A stretch of 64,000 nt of DNA, taken from Clostridiales bacterium Firm_11 (GTDB taxonomy: Bacteria; Bacillota; Clostridia; Christensenellales; Aristaeellaceae). The translations under genes and the position numbers were made by a program. The stretch covers positions 496,001-560,000 of the forward strand of contig LVAQ01000006.1 in the NCBI GenBank assembly GCA_001604105.1, given 5' to 3'. The first letter of the stretch is position 1; the number at the start of each line of letters is the position of its first letter. The notes under the pieces are model-generated. The model worked only from the letters and a program-made list of their open reading frames with translations. It was not told where the DNA came from and made no database searches. Shown here in pieces: positions 1-9,800 of this stretch.

Positions 1-1515
1 GAGTCGCTTCGCCGTCACCTGCAAGGCTTGGGTTGCGTGTTCGTATCCCAAACCGATACTGAAGTGGTGGCGCACCTGCTGAGCACGCTGTATGAAGGGG
101 ATATGAAAGCCGCGCTGCTCAAGGCCATGAGTATGCTGGAAGGCAGCTATGCTTTAGGCGTGGTTTGTGATCAGGAACCAACGAAGCTGTTCTGCGCCAG
201 GCATGAAAGCCCATTGGTGGTTGGCAGCAAAGCCGGGGAATCCTTTATTGCCAGCGACATCCCCGCATTGCTCAGCCATACGCGGGATGTCATTTTCCTG
301 CAGGACAAAGAGATAGCCGTACTTGAGGCAACAGGCGTGCAGGTGTTCGACGCGTTTGGTCATCTGCGGCAGCATGAGTTCTACCATGTGGAATGGGATC
401 TTTCCAGCGCGGAGAAGGGCGGCTATGCCCATTACATGCTCAAGGAGATTCATGAGCAGCCCACCGCTCTGCATAGCACCTTTGCACCCCGCAATAACGG
501 GGACGCTCATGACTATCGCTGGCTGCCCATTGTCCCCGACGAAGCCAAAAAGCTTAAGAAAATCAGCATCGTCGCCTGCGGCACGGCCTACCACGCTGGT
601 ATCTTCGGCAAGTATGTGATTGAGAAACTGGCGCGCCTGCCCGTTATGGTAGATGTCGCCAGCGAGTACCGCTACCGCGACCCCATCATCGGCGAGGATG
701 AATTATTCATCGCCATATCCCAAAGCGGAGAAACGGCCGATACGCTGGCCGCGCTGCGTGAAGCAAAGCGGCGCGGTGCAAAAGTGCTTGCCATATGCAA
801 TGTAGTCGGTTCCACCATTGCGCGCGAGGTAGGCGATGAAGCAACCCTTTACACTTACGCGGGCCCTGAAATCGCCGTTGCCAGTACCAAGGCGTATATG
901 ACGCAGGTGGAGATGATGCTGCTGCTTGCCCTTGCGCTGGGCGATATGCGCGGCGCGCTTACGCCTGCCGAAGCCGAGCGCCTGCGCGGCGAAATCGCCG
1001 ATCTCCCCGCCAAAGCGGAGCAAACGCTTGCCATCGAAGAGCAACTGCAACGGTTTGCCAGCACCGTAAGCCAGAAGAAGCACGTGTTTTTCGTTGGCCG
1101 CGGGCTGGATTTTGCCCTTTCGATGGAAGCCGCGCTCAAGCTGAAAGAAGTCAGCTATGTGTTCAGCGAAGCTTATGCGGCCGGTGAGCTGAAACATGGC
1201 CCCATCGCGCTGCTGCAGGAAGGGCGCTTGGTGGTGGCGACCATCACCCAGCCCGCACTGCTGGATAAAACCCTCAGCAACCTGCGCGAAATCAAGGCGC
1301 GCGGCGCATACGTACTCGCCGTTTGTCGCGAGGATCTCCACGATAAGGTCGTAGGAGAAGCAGATGAACTGATGCTGATTCCCGCTGCGGATGATTTGCT
1401 GGCGCCGCTGCTGGCCGTGATTCCGTTACAGCTTTTTGCTTATAGCATGGCTGTGGCGCGTGGCTGTGATGTGGATAAACCCCGAAACCTTGCAAAAAGT
1501 GTCACGGTGGAATAA
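1..1515 (+). CDS. glmS: Glutamine--fructose-6-phosphate aminotransferase, 5'-truncated by window edge
   Basis: GlmS makes glucosamine-6-phosphate from fructose-6-phosphate and glutamine, the first committed step to UDP-GlcNAc for peptidoglycan. The open frame runs in from base 1, so the true start and the N-terminal catalytic cysteine of the glutaminase domain lie outside the window. About 504 codons remain of a family length near 605. The end of the glutaminase domain is visible (SQTDTEV). Two SIS domains follow, with ACGTAYHAG, ISQSGETADTL and ASTKAYMTQ in the first and SEAYAAGELKHGPIA in the second. The C-terminus DVDKPRNLAKSVTVE is the family's signature ending. The TTG at base 28 is internal. 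The upstream region, where a glmS ribozyme might sit, is not visible. Identification is very secure. Confidence 0.97.
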   Translation, partial: ESLRRHLQGLGCVFVSQTDTEVVAHLLSTLYEGDMKAALLKAMSMLEGSYALGVVCDQEPTKLFCARHESPLVVGSKAGESFIASDIPALLSHTRDVIFLQDKEIAVLEATGVQVFDAFGHLRQHEFYHVEWDLSSAEKGGYAHYMLKEIHEQPTALHSTFAPRNNGDAHDYRWLPIVPDEAKKLKKISIVACGTAYHAGIFGKYVIEKLARLPVMVDVASEYRYRDPIIGEDELFIAISQSGETADTLAALREAKRRGAKVLAICNVVGSTIAREVGDEATLYTYAGPEIAVASTKAYMTQVEMMLLLALALGDMRGALTPAEAERLRGEIADLPAKAEQTLAIEEQLQRFASTVSQKKHVFFVGRGLDFALSMEAALKLKEVSYVFSEAYAAGELKHGPIALLQEGRLVVATITQPALLDKTLSNLREIKARGAYVLAVCREDLHDKVVGEADELMLIPAADDLLAPLLAVIPLQLFAYSMAVARGCDVDKPRNLAKSVTVE

Positions 1516-1867
1516 GCTGGCCTATCATATGAATCGTATGTCTTGAAGCGGATTCCCGATTTTGCTGTTGTGGTTACGCCATGCCTGCCTGTGAGATAAT
1601 TCATGGCAAGTATTAACAGCTATGCCGCATTCATGATTACAGCGAAGCCCTGGCAACACTTTCGTTCACAGTCTTCAAGGACGATGCTGCCAATCCGTTC
1701 ATTAACCGAACAGGTAAAAGACGGAGCGCCTGAGCGTCGCTCCGTCTTTTTGCTTGCATTATTCCCATATCGATGCAGCGTGTACTTGCCCGAGGCAGGG
1801 GACTAAGCTCCAGTTGCCTTGTGCAATGCTTCTCGTTTAGGCGCATTGCCTTTAAACCACATCCTCA
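1516..1867. other. Intergenic region between convergent glmS and galE
   Basis: 352 bases between two convergent genes. I see no convincing coding frame. The only clear element is the hairpin terminator at 1716-1751, closer to galE than to glmS. Confidence 0.6.
1716..1751. terminator. Bidirectional intrinsic terminator
   Basis: A 13-bp perfect stem, AAAAGACGGAGCG pairing with CGCTCCGTCTTTT, closes a 9-base loop and ends in a T run. The A-rich left arm also gives a T run on the other strand, so it can serve both glmS and galE, which converge here. Confidence 0.85.
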
Positions 1868-2881
1868 CTACGCCCTGTACCCTTTGGGATTCTGGCGTTG
1901 CCAGCGCCACGCGTCACGGCACATATCTTCCAACGTCATGCCTGCTTCCCAACTCAGCATCGCCTTGGCCTTGCCCGCTTCCGCATAACAGGTGGCGATG
2001 TCACCCAGCCTGCGCGGCGCAATCTCAAAGGGAATCGCCATCACGTTGACCTTCTCGAAAGTCTTGACCAGATCCATCACGCTATAGCCCCTGCCAGTGC
2101 CCAGGTTGAAAACCTCGCAACCCGTATGCGTAAGCAGATACCGCAGTGCTGCCACATGCCCCAGCGCCAGATCGACCACATGGATATAATCACGTACGCC
2201 CGTGCCGTCCGGCGTATCATAATCATTGCCAAAAACGCGCAGTTTGTCCAGCTTGCCGGATGCAACCTGTGTAATAAAGGGCATCAGGTTGTTGGGGATG
2301 CCTACCGGATCCTCGCCGATGGTACCGCTCGCATGCGCGCCGATCGGGTTGAAATAGCGCAGCAGCGCCACCGCCCAATCCGGATGTGCGACGACCACAT
2401 CCCGCAGAATCTGCTCGATCATATACTTCGTCCAGCCATAGGGGTTGGTGCAGCCCGTTGCCATGGTTTCGGTCAGCGGCACTGCATCTGCCATCCCGTA
2501 CACCGTTGCGGACGAACTAAATACAAAGCGCGTTACGCCATGTGCCCGCATTGCCTCGCACAGCGATAACGTACTGTCCAAATTGTTGCGATAGTACGCC
2601 AGGGGTTTTGCCACGCTCTCTCCCACGGCCTTGTACCCCGCAAAATGAATGACCGCATCAATCGTGTGGTTAACGAATACCTTTTCCAGCGCCTGCCGAT
2701 CACATACATCCACATCATAGTATGTCACCGGTTTTCCCGTGATTGCTTGAAGCCGCTTGATCACCTCGGGTGAACTGTTGTAAAAATTATCCACGATAAT
2801 CGCGTCAAAACCAGCGTTGATCAGCTCCACATATGTATGCGAACCGATATAGCCCGCGCCCCCGGTTAGTAGAACCGCCAT
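1868..2881 (-). CDS. galE: UDP-glucose 4-epimerase
   Basis: Interconverts UDP-glucose and UDP-galactose, feeding galactose into envelope polysaccharide or taking it into glycolysis. The 337-residue protein has the full family length. It shows the NAD-binding GGAGYIGSHT at the N-terminus, the SSSATVYG segment with the catalytic serine region, and YGWTKYMIE with the short-chain dehydrogenase Tyr-x3-Lys pair. The ATG is preceded by GGGGAGG at 8 bases. It is the third gene of a leftward operon, 24 bases after the nucleotidyltransferase gene and behind a sugar transferase gene, which points to a role in exopolysaccharide or wall-glycan precursor supply. Confidence 0.96.
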   Translation of the reverse strand: MAVLLTGGAGYIGSHTYVELINAGFDAIIVDNFYNSSPEVIKRLQAITGKPVTYYDVDVCDRQALEKVFVNHTIDAVIHFAGYKAVGESVAKPLAYYRNNLDSTLSLCEAMRAHGVTRFVFSSSATVYGMADAVPLTETMATGCTNPYGWTKYMIEQILRDVVVAHPDWAVALLRYFNPIGAHASGTIGEDPVGIPNNLMPFITQVASGKLDKLRVFGNDYDTPDGTGVRDYIHVVDLALGHVAALRYLLTHTGCEVFNLGTGRGYSVMDLVKTFEKVNVMAIPFEIAPRRLGDIATCYAEAGKAKAMLSWEAGMTLEDMCRDAWRWQRQNPKGYRA

Positions 2882-2905
2882 TTGGTAGCCTCCCCTGCGG
2901 TCATT

Positions 2906-3811
2906 CTAAAAAAGTGTATCGGGATACAGCCCCGCAGCATGCATATTGGCAAGCTGCGCCTGCACAAAGGGTTTGTCCTGCTGGTAAGTAACGCCAAACC
3001 ATGTCGCGTCTGTGCTGAGCACATCCACCGTGAGGTTCTCTTCCTTCATCAGTTGATCGATCAGCACTGGCAGCACATACTCGGCTTTCAGCTCATCCGC
3101 TTTGAGGGAAGCAAGGAACGCCTCAAAACGCTTCTGCGCAATGTCAAAAATCCAGGGGGTAAACCCAAACAGGTTCATGCTGACCAGGCTGTTGGGATCC
3201 AGCACGATGCCGTTTTCATCCAGGTGTGTATCCCGAATGGTGCCATCGGCAAAAGGCGCAATTTTATAAGTTTCGGTCACGCTAACCAGCTTGCCCTGCG
3301 CATCGGTCGCGCACACGCCGCGCGTCACATGCCCGTTCTCACTCACTGTATTCTTCAAATAATAGCCGACCATGCAAGCCTGACGCTCTGTGGCGAGCCC
3401 TTCAAGGTGATCGCCAATCAGCTTGTAGGGGTCGCGCCCATAGTAATCATCGGCATTGATGACCGCAAAGGGCTCGTGGATCTCATCCTTGGCACACAAC
3501 ACGGCATGAACCGTACCAAAGGGTTTGATGCGTTCCGCGGGGTGATTGTACCACGCCGGAAGTGTGTCAAACTCCTGAAACACATATACGACCTTCACGC
3601 GTTTGGCAAGCGCATCGCCCACCATTTCACGGATGCGCTGCTCAAAATTCCGTTTGATAATGAATACAACCTTCGTAAAACCCGCTGCCAGCGCGTCATA
3701 GATCGAGTATTCCAACAGGATTTCGCCGTGCGGCCCCATGCCGTCCACCTGCTTATCGCCACCGTAGCGCGAGCCCATGCCCGCCGCCATGATCAAGAGC
3801 GTCTTATCCAT
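2906..3811 (-). CDS. Sugar-phosphate nucleotidyltransferase family protein
   Basis: Predicted to join a nucleoside triphosphate and a sugar-1-phosphate, giving an NDP-sugar. The N-terminus MDKTLLIMAAGMGSRYGG is the nucleotide-binding loop of this Rossmann family. Later GTVHAVLCAKDEI and FAVINADDYYG supply the metal- and sugar-binding region. About 301 residues. Two in-frame ATGs, at 3817 and 3811, follow AAGGGA; the second has the better spacing and is chosen. A longer frame reaching 3904 overlaps the end of the upstream gene and is unlikely. It lies between a sugar-phosphate transferase gene and galE. The sugar is not readable from sequence; it is not a standard GalU or RfbA match by eye. 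Confidence 0.85.
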   Translation of the reverse strand: MDKTLLIMAAGMGSRYGGDKQVDGMGPHGEILLEYSIYDALAAGFTKVVFIIKRNFEQRIREMVGDALAKRVKVVYVFQEFDTLPAWYNHPAERIKPFGTVHAVLCAKDEIHEPFAVINADDYYGRDPYKLIGDHLEGLATERQACMVGYYLKNTVSENGHVTRGVCATDAQGKLVSVTETYKIAPFADGTIRDTHLDENGIVLDPNSLVSMNLFGFTPWIFDIAQKRFEAFLASLKADELKAEYVLPVLIDQLMKEENLTVDVLSTDATWFGVTYQQDKPFVQAQLANMHAAGLYPDTLF

Positions 3812-3836
3812 TGGCATCGTTCCCTTCAAACTATAT

Positions 3837-5636
3837 TTACAGCGCAGCGTTGGCGCCGGATAACAAGCCGGGCTGCTTTGCCATGCGTTCTGCCAGCGAA
3901 TCACTTGTCACGCTATCTTTAGCACATTGATCCTGGGTGAATACAATGCTGTCTGCTTGCGGCGTGTCGGAAGGTGATGGGCCCATTACGGGGTCGGTTT
4001 GTAACGCATCAGGTGTTTCAGGCGGCGCCACTGCGCTACCTTCCGCGGGCTCAGGCTCTTTAGCACCGCGCTGCAAGAGCAGCGCAGGGGCATCCAGCAC
4101 TGTTTCTTTTGCTGTGTTCTCGCGGCTGAGCACGATGGTATCGCAAACTGTGATTTGGCTTTTCAGTTCTGCCGCTGGAACTTCCACGATTCCGTCCGGC
4201 TCCGTCTGATGGTTCGGTGAGGTTTCCTGCGTATCCGTGCTTTCGTTATGCGCTGCGGTGCGCATCAGCGGGCATCGGGCACGCTTGCCTGAATGGAACC
4301 CTTCGGTGCTGTCCCGCCGGAAAAAGATAGTGGCGGTTCGCAGAATTAATTTGATATCCATCATCAACGAAAAATTTTCTATATAGAGAAGATCCAGAAT
4401 CACCTTATCCTTGGGGGTGGTATTGTACTTGCCATCGATTTGCGCCATGCCCGTCAGGCCAGCCTTCATTTGTTTGCGATATTCAAACTCCGGCACTTCC
4501 TGTGTGTATCTATCCACATTTTCCAGCATCTCCGGGCGCGGCCCAACGATGCTCATATCGCCCATGAGTACATTGAAAAGCTGTGGCAGCTCATCAATAC
4601 GGTACTTGCGCAAAAAGCGCCCAACACGGGTAATGCGCTCATCGTTCAAGCAGGCAGATTGCCCTGGGATGTCGCACGCGTTCATATACATAGTGCGGAA
4701 TTTGATAATCCGAAATACCTTCCCGCCAATGGTCGCGCGATGCTGCTGAAAGAAAACCGTGCCTCGGCTGGTCAGTTTGATGGCGATGGCCGCAAACAGC
4801 ATCAGCGGGCTGGCAAGCACAAGCCCGATCAGGCTCAGAACAATATCCATACTACGCTTAATAAAACGCTGCATCAGCGTCGGCTCCACACGGTGCATGT
4901 AGAGAAACAGCGTATCGTCAATTACGCTTTGCTGCGATGTGGATATAATCACATCCTCCAGCTCCGCCAGCAGGTAGATGGTTTTGCCGTGTTTGTAGCA
5001 GAAGGATTTGAGCTGTGCCTCCTCGGTATCGGGGATACCGGCTAAAAACACCACATCATGTGCCAGAATCGTCTCTTCCACATCACTACAGGTATAGTGG
5101 ATCACCTCGTTGAGCTTATACTTCTGCCGAAAGGTTGCCACTTTCTCCGCAATATGCTGTGCCTGCTCCTGTGAGCTGGCAACCACGCAGCATTTCTGTG
5201 GCGGGTTGATCTTAAAATAGAAATGGTAACCAAGCGATACAAAAAGATACACCAGCCCAATCTGGATCGCCATCGCCAGCAAGAACAAAGCAAAATCCTC
5301 TCCAAAGAGAATCAGCCGATCATTGTTGGCGGGGTTAACATTCATGATCTGAAGCTGCAAATAGGTCGCAATATCTGTCATGACAATCGCAATCACGATA
5401 GAAGCCAATACCGATCGCGCTTTTTTAACGCCAATCTGATATCCGCCATAAACGATGGTCAGGATCAAAAGCAGAATCGCAAACGTAGCCATGGTGGTGG
5501 CGGCGGTACGGCTCATGTTAATGATTTGGGGGTTTGTGATCGATAATAACAGAAAGAAAGCTAAAAACAAAGATGCATATAGCAAGCATTGAAAAACCGT
5601 CTTCATGATCTGCGAAAGCAGGTATCGCTTGTCCAT
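3837..5636 (-). CDS. Bacterial sugar transferase (undecaprenyl-phosphate sugar phosphotransferase) with long disordered C-terminal tail
   Basis: Expected to load the first sugar-1-phosphate onto undecaprenyl phosphate and so start a surface polysaccharide. From the chosen start (599 residues) there are several N-terminal membrane segments and a Rossmann-like middle. The catalytic domain covers roughly residues 255-450, with KRSMDIVLSLIGL, FFQQHRATIGGKVF, IIKFRTM, RIDELPQLFNVL and IVGPRPE. After FFRRDSTEGF about 150 residues rich in Pro, Glu, Ser and Thr follow, beyond the usual end of this family. The start at 5636 is set by GGAGG five bases upstream of MDKRYLL; the frame opens further, to 5747, but lacks such a site. 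First gene of the operon with the nucleotidyltransferase and galE. Confidence 0.9.
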   Translation of the reverse strand: MDKRYLLSQIMKTVFQCLLYASLFLAFFLLLSITNPQIINMSRTAATTMATFAILLLILTIVYGGYQIGVKKARSVLASIVIAIVMTDIATYLQLQIMNVNPANNDRLILFGEDFALFLLAMAIQIGLVYLFVSLGYHFYFKINPPQKCCVVASSQEQAQHIAEKVATFRQKYKLNEVIHYTCSDVEETILAHDVVFLAGIPDTEEAQLKSFCYKHGKTIYLLAELEDVIISTSQQSVIDDTLFLYMHRVEPTLMQRFIKRSMDIVLSLIGLVLASPLMLFAAIAIKLTSRGTVFFQQHRATIGGKVFRIIKFRTMYMNACDIPGQSACLNDERITRVGRFLRKYRIDELPQLFNVLMGDMSIVGPRPEMLENVDRYTQEVPEFEYRKQMKAGLTGMAQIDGKYNTTPKDKVILDLLYIENFSLMMDIKLILRTATIFFRRDSTEGFHSGKRARCPLMRTAAHNESTDTQETSPNHQTEPDGIVEVPAAELKSQITVCDTIVLSRENTAKETVLDAPALLLQRGAKEPEPAEGSAVAPPETPDALQTDPVMGPSPSDTPQADSIVFTQDQCAKDSVTSDSLAERMAKQPGLLSGANAAL

Positions 5637-5884
5637 GCATGCCTCCATGATCATCGCGCGCGCCCGTGCAAATGCGGTTGGCAAGGAACGCGCCAGCATG
5701 TTGTATTGGTCAAAATCAGTGAGGATCATCCGCCGTAGACGCGCCATGCAGAGCGCAAGCGGTAGCTAAGCCTCCCCGTTTCGGTGCAGAACCGTGTTCA
5801 ATAGCATCGCATTCCCGAAACAGTTCAACCAAAGGGCGAACAGTACAAGAAACGGCGTATGGAACACGGCATCCAAACAGCTTC

Positions 5885-5913
5885 AGTCTATCACGCACGC
5901 CATGCCCTGTCAA
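5885..5913 (-). promoter_or_regulatory. Sigma-A-type promoter for the sugar-transferase operon
   Basis: On the minus strand TTGACA and TAGACT are separated by 17 bases. It is the best promoter match upstream of the sugar transferase gene. Confidence 0.55.
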
Positions 5914-6004
5914 GCACACCAGCGCCGTTCAGGCCGTTCAGGCTGGCTAGGTCATGCGCGCAGTTGCCGTCCCTTACAGCGCGCAGAAGCGCTTGACAAG
6001 TTTT

Positions 6005-6057
6005 TGCGTTTTGCATGCTTCCAGCGTTCTTGCCAGCCAGGCAGCATGCAAAACGCA
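6005..6057. repeat. Perfect 15-bp inverted repeat
   Basis: TGCGTTTTGCATGCT at 6005-6019 is the exact reverse complement of AGCATGCAAAACGCA at 6043-6057, with 23 bases between. No T run follows, so it is not a typical terminator. It lies directly upstream of a TATACT -10-like element (6082-6087) ahead of the DUF523 gene, so it may be an operator or a transcript-end hairpin. Confidence 0.7.
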
Positions 6058-6119
6058 TGATGCGGCGCGCCTGATCTGTGTTATACTATTCAGCAGAACA
6101 TGCAGGAGGAGAGACGCCG

Positions 6120-6641
6120 ATGAACATACTGGTAAGCGCCTGTTTGCTAGGGTTGGCCTGCCGCTACGATGGCAGCGCAAAGGAATACCCCGCCGTGCTG
6201 GCGCTGGCTGAGAACCATACGCTCATCCCTTTTTGCCCGGAAATCTATGGTGGGCTGAGCACGCCGCGCGAACCCTGTGAAATCATCCACGGTTGCGTAC
6301 GGAGCCAATCCGGCGTTGATGTAACCCCCCAGTTTGAGAAGGGCGCGCAGGAAGCCTTGCGCCTGGCAACTGCGCTGCAATGCAAATGCGCTCTCCTGCA
6401 GGATCGCAGCCCCTCCTGCGGTGTGGGAATCATCCACGACGGCACCTTTACCGGCGGCCTGGTTCAAGGCGATGGTTTGACTGCACGCCTGCTAATGGAA
6501 AATAACCTGCGCGTGCTGCCCGCCACGCGCGCAGCGGAGCTTGCTCAGTGTCAGTGCCCCAGCAACTGCCGCCACCATGGCGATTGCATTGCCTGCCGGG
6601 AGCATCATCGAGACGGAACCCCGTCGTATTGCCAACGGTAA
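6120..6641 (+). CDS. DUF523 family protein with C-terminal Cys/His-rich extension
   Basis: A 173-residue protein of the DUF523 family, whose biochemical role is not established. The family opening MNILVSACLLGLACRYDG and the RSPSCGVG motif are present. The last 30 or so residues hold a dense cysteine/histidine set (CQCPSNCRHHGDCIACREHH) resembling a small stand-alone Clostridia cysteine-rich domain that may bind zinc, so this looks like a fusion. The ATG is chosen because AGGAGGAG lies 9 bases upstream; an in-frame alternative at 6078 lacks a site. A strong terminator follows at once, so the gene is probably monocistronic. Confidence 0.85.
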   Translation: MNILVSACLLGLACRYDGSAKEYPAVLALAENHTLIPFCPEIYGGLSTPREPCEIIHGCVRSQSGVDVTPQFEKGAQEALRLATALQCKCALLQDRSPSCGVGIIHDGTFTGGLVQGDGLTARLLMENNLRVLPATRAAELAQCQCPSNCRHHGDCIACREHHRDGTPSYCQR

Positions 6642-6666
6642 ACCGCATGACGCGATGTAACCATAG

Positions 6667-6703
6667 AAAACACCCCATAGGCAATGCTCCTATGGGGTGT
6701 TTT
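6667..6703. terminator. Bidirectional intrinsic terminator
   Basis: AAAACACCCCATAG and CTATGGGGTGTTTT form a perfect 14-bp stem around a 9-base loop. It lies between the DUF523 gene and the convergent giant repeat gene. Confidence 0.9.
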
Positions 6704-6823
6704 GCGGCGAACCGATTCTTCAAGGCAACCTCATCCCGCAGCAGGCCGCCAGGCCAGCGTATCGATGAATGCCCTGTCCCTTGCATCCTCATAGTATTTA
6801 CGCACGGTTGCCCTGCTGCTGTA

Positions 6824-9800
6824 TCACTTGATCCAGCTCTGCACGCTGCCGGGTTTGATGGCTTCGGGCATGCTCTGTCCATCCGGCAATACATAGCCAA
6901 GGTTCCTGTCCGAACTGCGTTGTCCGCTAACCACGGTAAAGGGTTCGCTGGAAGCGTTTTCGCCATTGCCCTGCGTCAGGCAACTGGAGATGATGGCAAG
7001 CGAGGGAATCACAGCCGTGATCTCCAACTCGGGGTATGCCTGTGCCGTCACGGTATAGGTGCCGGGGTATACATCCGCAAATTCATAATAACCCCACTCA
7101 TTCGAAATGGTGGTGTAGGCCGCTTGGCCGTTTGTAAGCAGTTGAATGGCCACGCCGTTTATCGTGGGTTCATCCGCGTCGATCAAGCCATTGGCGTTCG
7201 TATCCAGCCAAACTTGCGCCCCTACGCGCGCGGGTTTGATCAGCAATACATCGGTGCTCAGCAGGTGGCGCGCCATCGCAAGTGCAATCGGTTCGCTGTA
7301 GCCTATGCCCTCACGCGTTTGAGACACCGCGCTGGTTCCCTCGGCGTAATTCGGATCGTCCGGCCTTACAAAGACCAAGCCCGTTGGCAGTGCCACCCCG
7401 ATGCGGTAGTGATCCGGCCAAAGCCCATCAAATCGGTATGCACCGTTCTCATCTGTTTGCTGGGTTTGAATGGGTTCATTGGCATTCTCCGTATACAGGA
7501 ATACGTCAACCCCTGCCTGCGGCGTGCGCGTACCGCCCTCTTCCAGCGCGATACGACCGCCGATGCTCGTATAGGAAACCAGTCCGCCATCGATTTCTGA
7601 AAACTCTTCTCCCTCCAGAATCACAATGCCCGTATGCGCCATTCGCGTACCCTGTTTCACAAAGGTGCCTGAACCGCTTGATGGCTGCGCATGCTCCGGG
7701 ATCGTGAAGCGCACCGTGTAGGTGGAAGGCCGTACATCGGTAAAGGTCACATAGCCGTCATCCCCCGCATAGGCGGTTTTGACCACGGTTCCCTTTAGCT
7801 CATCATACAGCTCATACCCAAGCCCGCCAAACAGCCGCTCGTTATCACTGTAGGCGCCGTCGCGGTCTTCGTCCAGCCAGACCGAGGCGGTAATGCTGGC
7901 AGGCTTAACCAGCCCAATGAAATTCACCGCGCGGTTAATGAGCGCGTCCCACGGCAGTGAAATGCTTGCACGGTTTGCGGCGGGCAATGAAAGCCCGCTT
8001 TGCGCGATATCCGCAGACAGGATGTAACCTTCCGGCAGTTGCAGCGCCAGCGCGTATTCACCCGGGCGGATGCCCGAAAGCGCAAACTGGCCCTGTGCAT
8101 CCGATTCGGCCTCAATAGCCTCCCTGTTTCCATCCCTGCGCGTAATCGTTACCCGCACGCCCAGCATGGAGGGTTCATCCGCATCCTGGATGCCATTGCC
8201 GTTTGCATCGTGATACGCCGTGCCCGTGAAGGATCCCAGCGTGACGCCCCCAACCAAAGGCGCGGTATACGCTTTACCGGATTCAACCGTAAATCCTTCC
8301 AGCGTGTTTTCCTGCCCCTGCGGCGCAAGCGTATTGCCGCCTTGCGCGACCGTAGCGAGTGTGGCGTGCGTCGGCAAACGATAGGTGATCGTATACGTGC
8401 CGGGCATTACCCCATCAAAGAAGTATGCGCCGTCCTGATCGACTGTCTCGATGAGGTCTATCTCGCCATCCTCCGAGCGCAGGCGTACGCTGCCCGTTAC
8501 AAAACCGCCCTCGCCCTCATCTTGCAGGCCATTGTCATTGAGATCATCAAAGAAAACGCCGCTGAGCGTGGAGGAAGGAAGCATGCCCGCATCGATATCC
8601 GTAATCTCCTGCCCCATCGTAACCGTAATGGGTTCGGTCTCCCCATACCCATCTTTGGCAAGGGTCTTGATGTGGTTGCCGTGCGCTTCGTCGGGGCGGT
8701 ACCGCGTGAAAGCGTGCCCATCCTTGCGTTGTATGCGCACAGTATATACGCCGGGCATGATGCCCGTAAGGGTATAGCGGCCATTAGCATTGGTTGTGGC
8801 TGTCATGGTTACCTCGCCAGCCGCATCCACCAGTTGAATGCGTACGCCGGAAAGCTTTTTGTCTGAATTCCCCCGTACGCCATCATACTTGGGATCCAAC
8901 GATACCACGCCGCTGATGGATGCGCCCATGGCTACACCCACACAGGTTTCGACAGTCTCCCCATCGGTGACCATAACCTGTGCGATGCTGTTTTCCCGCC
9001 TGCCTTCGCGTGCCACAAACTGATTGTAAAGTCCATCGCCCGTTTGCGGAACCCATGTAAAGATGCTTCCATCATCCGGCAGGATCGCGCGCAGACGATA
9101 GGACCCCGGGCGTAACCCGGTAAACGTATAGCGCCCGCTTTCATCCGTAACAACCTTCCCCATGGATTTCTCATTGCTGTTGCGAATCAACTCCAACGTC
9201 ACCTTGGCATACGGCGGATCGGTCTGGTCATAGAAGCCATCGTACTGAGTGTCCAGAAAGGCGATCCCTGTGACGGTTGCCCCGTAAAGCACGCCTACGT
9301 TCATATCGGTTACATCCTGCGCGCCTGACACCACAAATTCACGCGTCGCGCTGGTGCCATCCACCGTAAAGACGGAGCGGCTGTTGCCGCCTGTTTGCGT
9401 ATAACGGGTAAACAGCATGTTTTCGGGAAGCTGCGCGGTCAGGGCATAGGTATCGTTGCGTAACTGTGTGAAACGGTATTCGCCGGTTTCATCCGTTACA
9501 AGCGTGTAGGTCTTGCCGGTTTTGGCACCCTTGAGCGTCAGTGTTATGCCTGCCACGCCCGCTTCGTCCGCATCCAGAACCCCATTGTAATTACGGTCGT
9601 TCCAAACTTTTCCCGAAAACGAGCCTACCGGGATGGCCGCAATGCCCGCCTCGGCAGTCTGCCCGCTGCGCAGTGTGATCGGGTCGGACGTCGCCAAAAG
9701 GCTGTCGCTATCCCCCACACAACTGTCGTTGAGGGTGTTGCCGTTTCCTTTCACGGTATAGCGGTACCCTTCCGGCAGCGTCACACGCAGCACGTATTCA

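Larger units (their letters stand above)
5637..6119. other. Divergent intergenic region with long leader of the sugar operon
   Basis: With the chosen start at 5636, about 480 bases separate two divergent genes. It contains the leftward promoter at 5885-5913, which would leave a leader of about 240 bases before the sugar transferase start, and an inverted repeat at 6005-6057. I see no separate gene. Confidence 0.5.

Noticed and set aside
1..27. glmS ribozyme
   Set aside because: The region upstream of glmS is not in the window; only the coding part is visible.
3812..3904. N-terminal extension of the nucleotidyltransferase
   Set aside because: It overlaps the end of the upstream sugar transferase gene and lacks a ribosome site; the family begins at MDKTLL.
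6005..6057. Inverted repeat as a transposon end pair
   Set aside because: There is no gene between the arms, no target duplication and only 23 bases of spacer; a regulatory or transcript hairpin is more likely.
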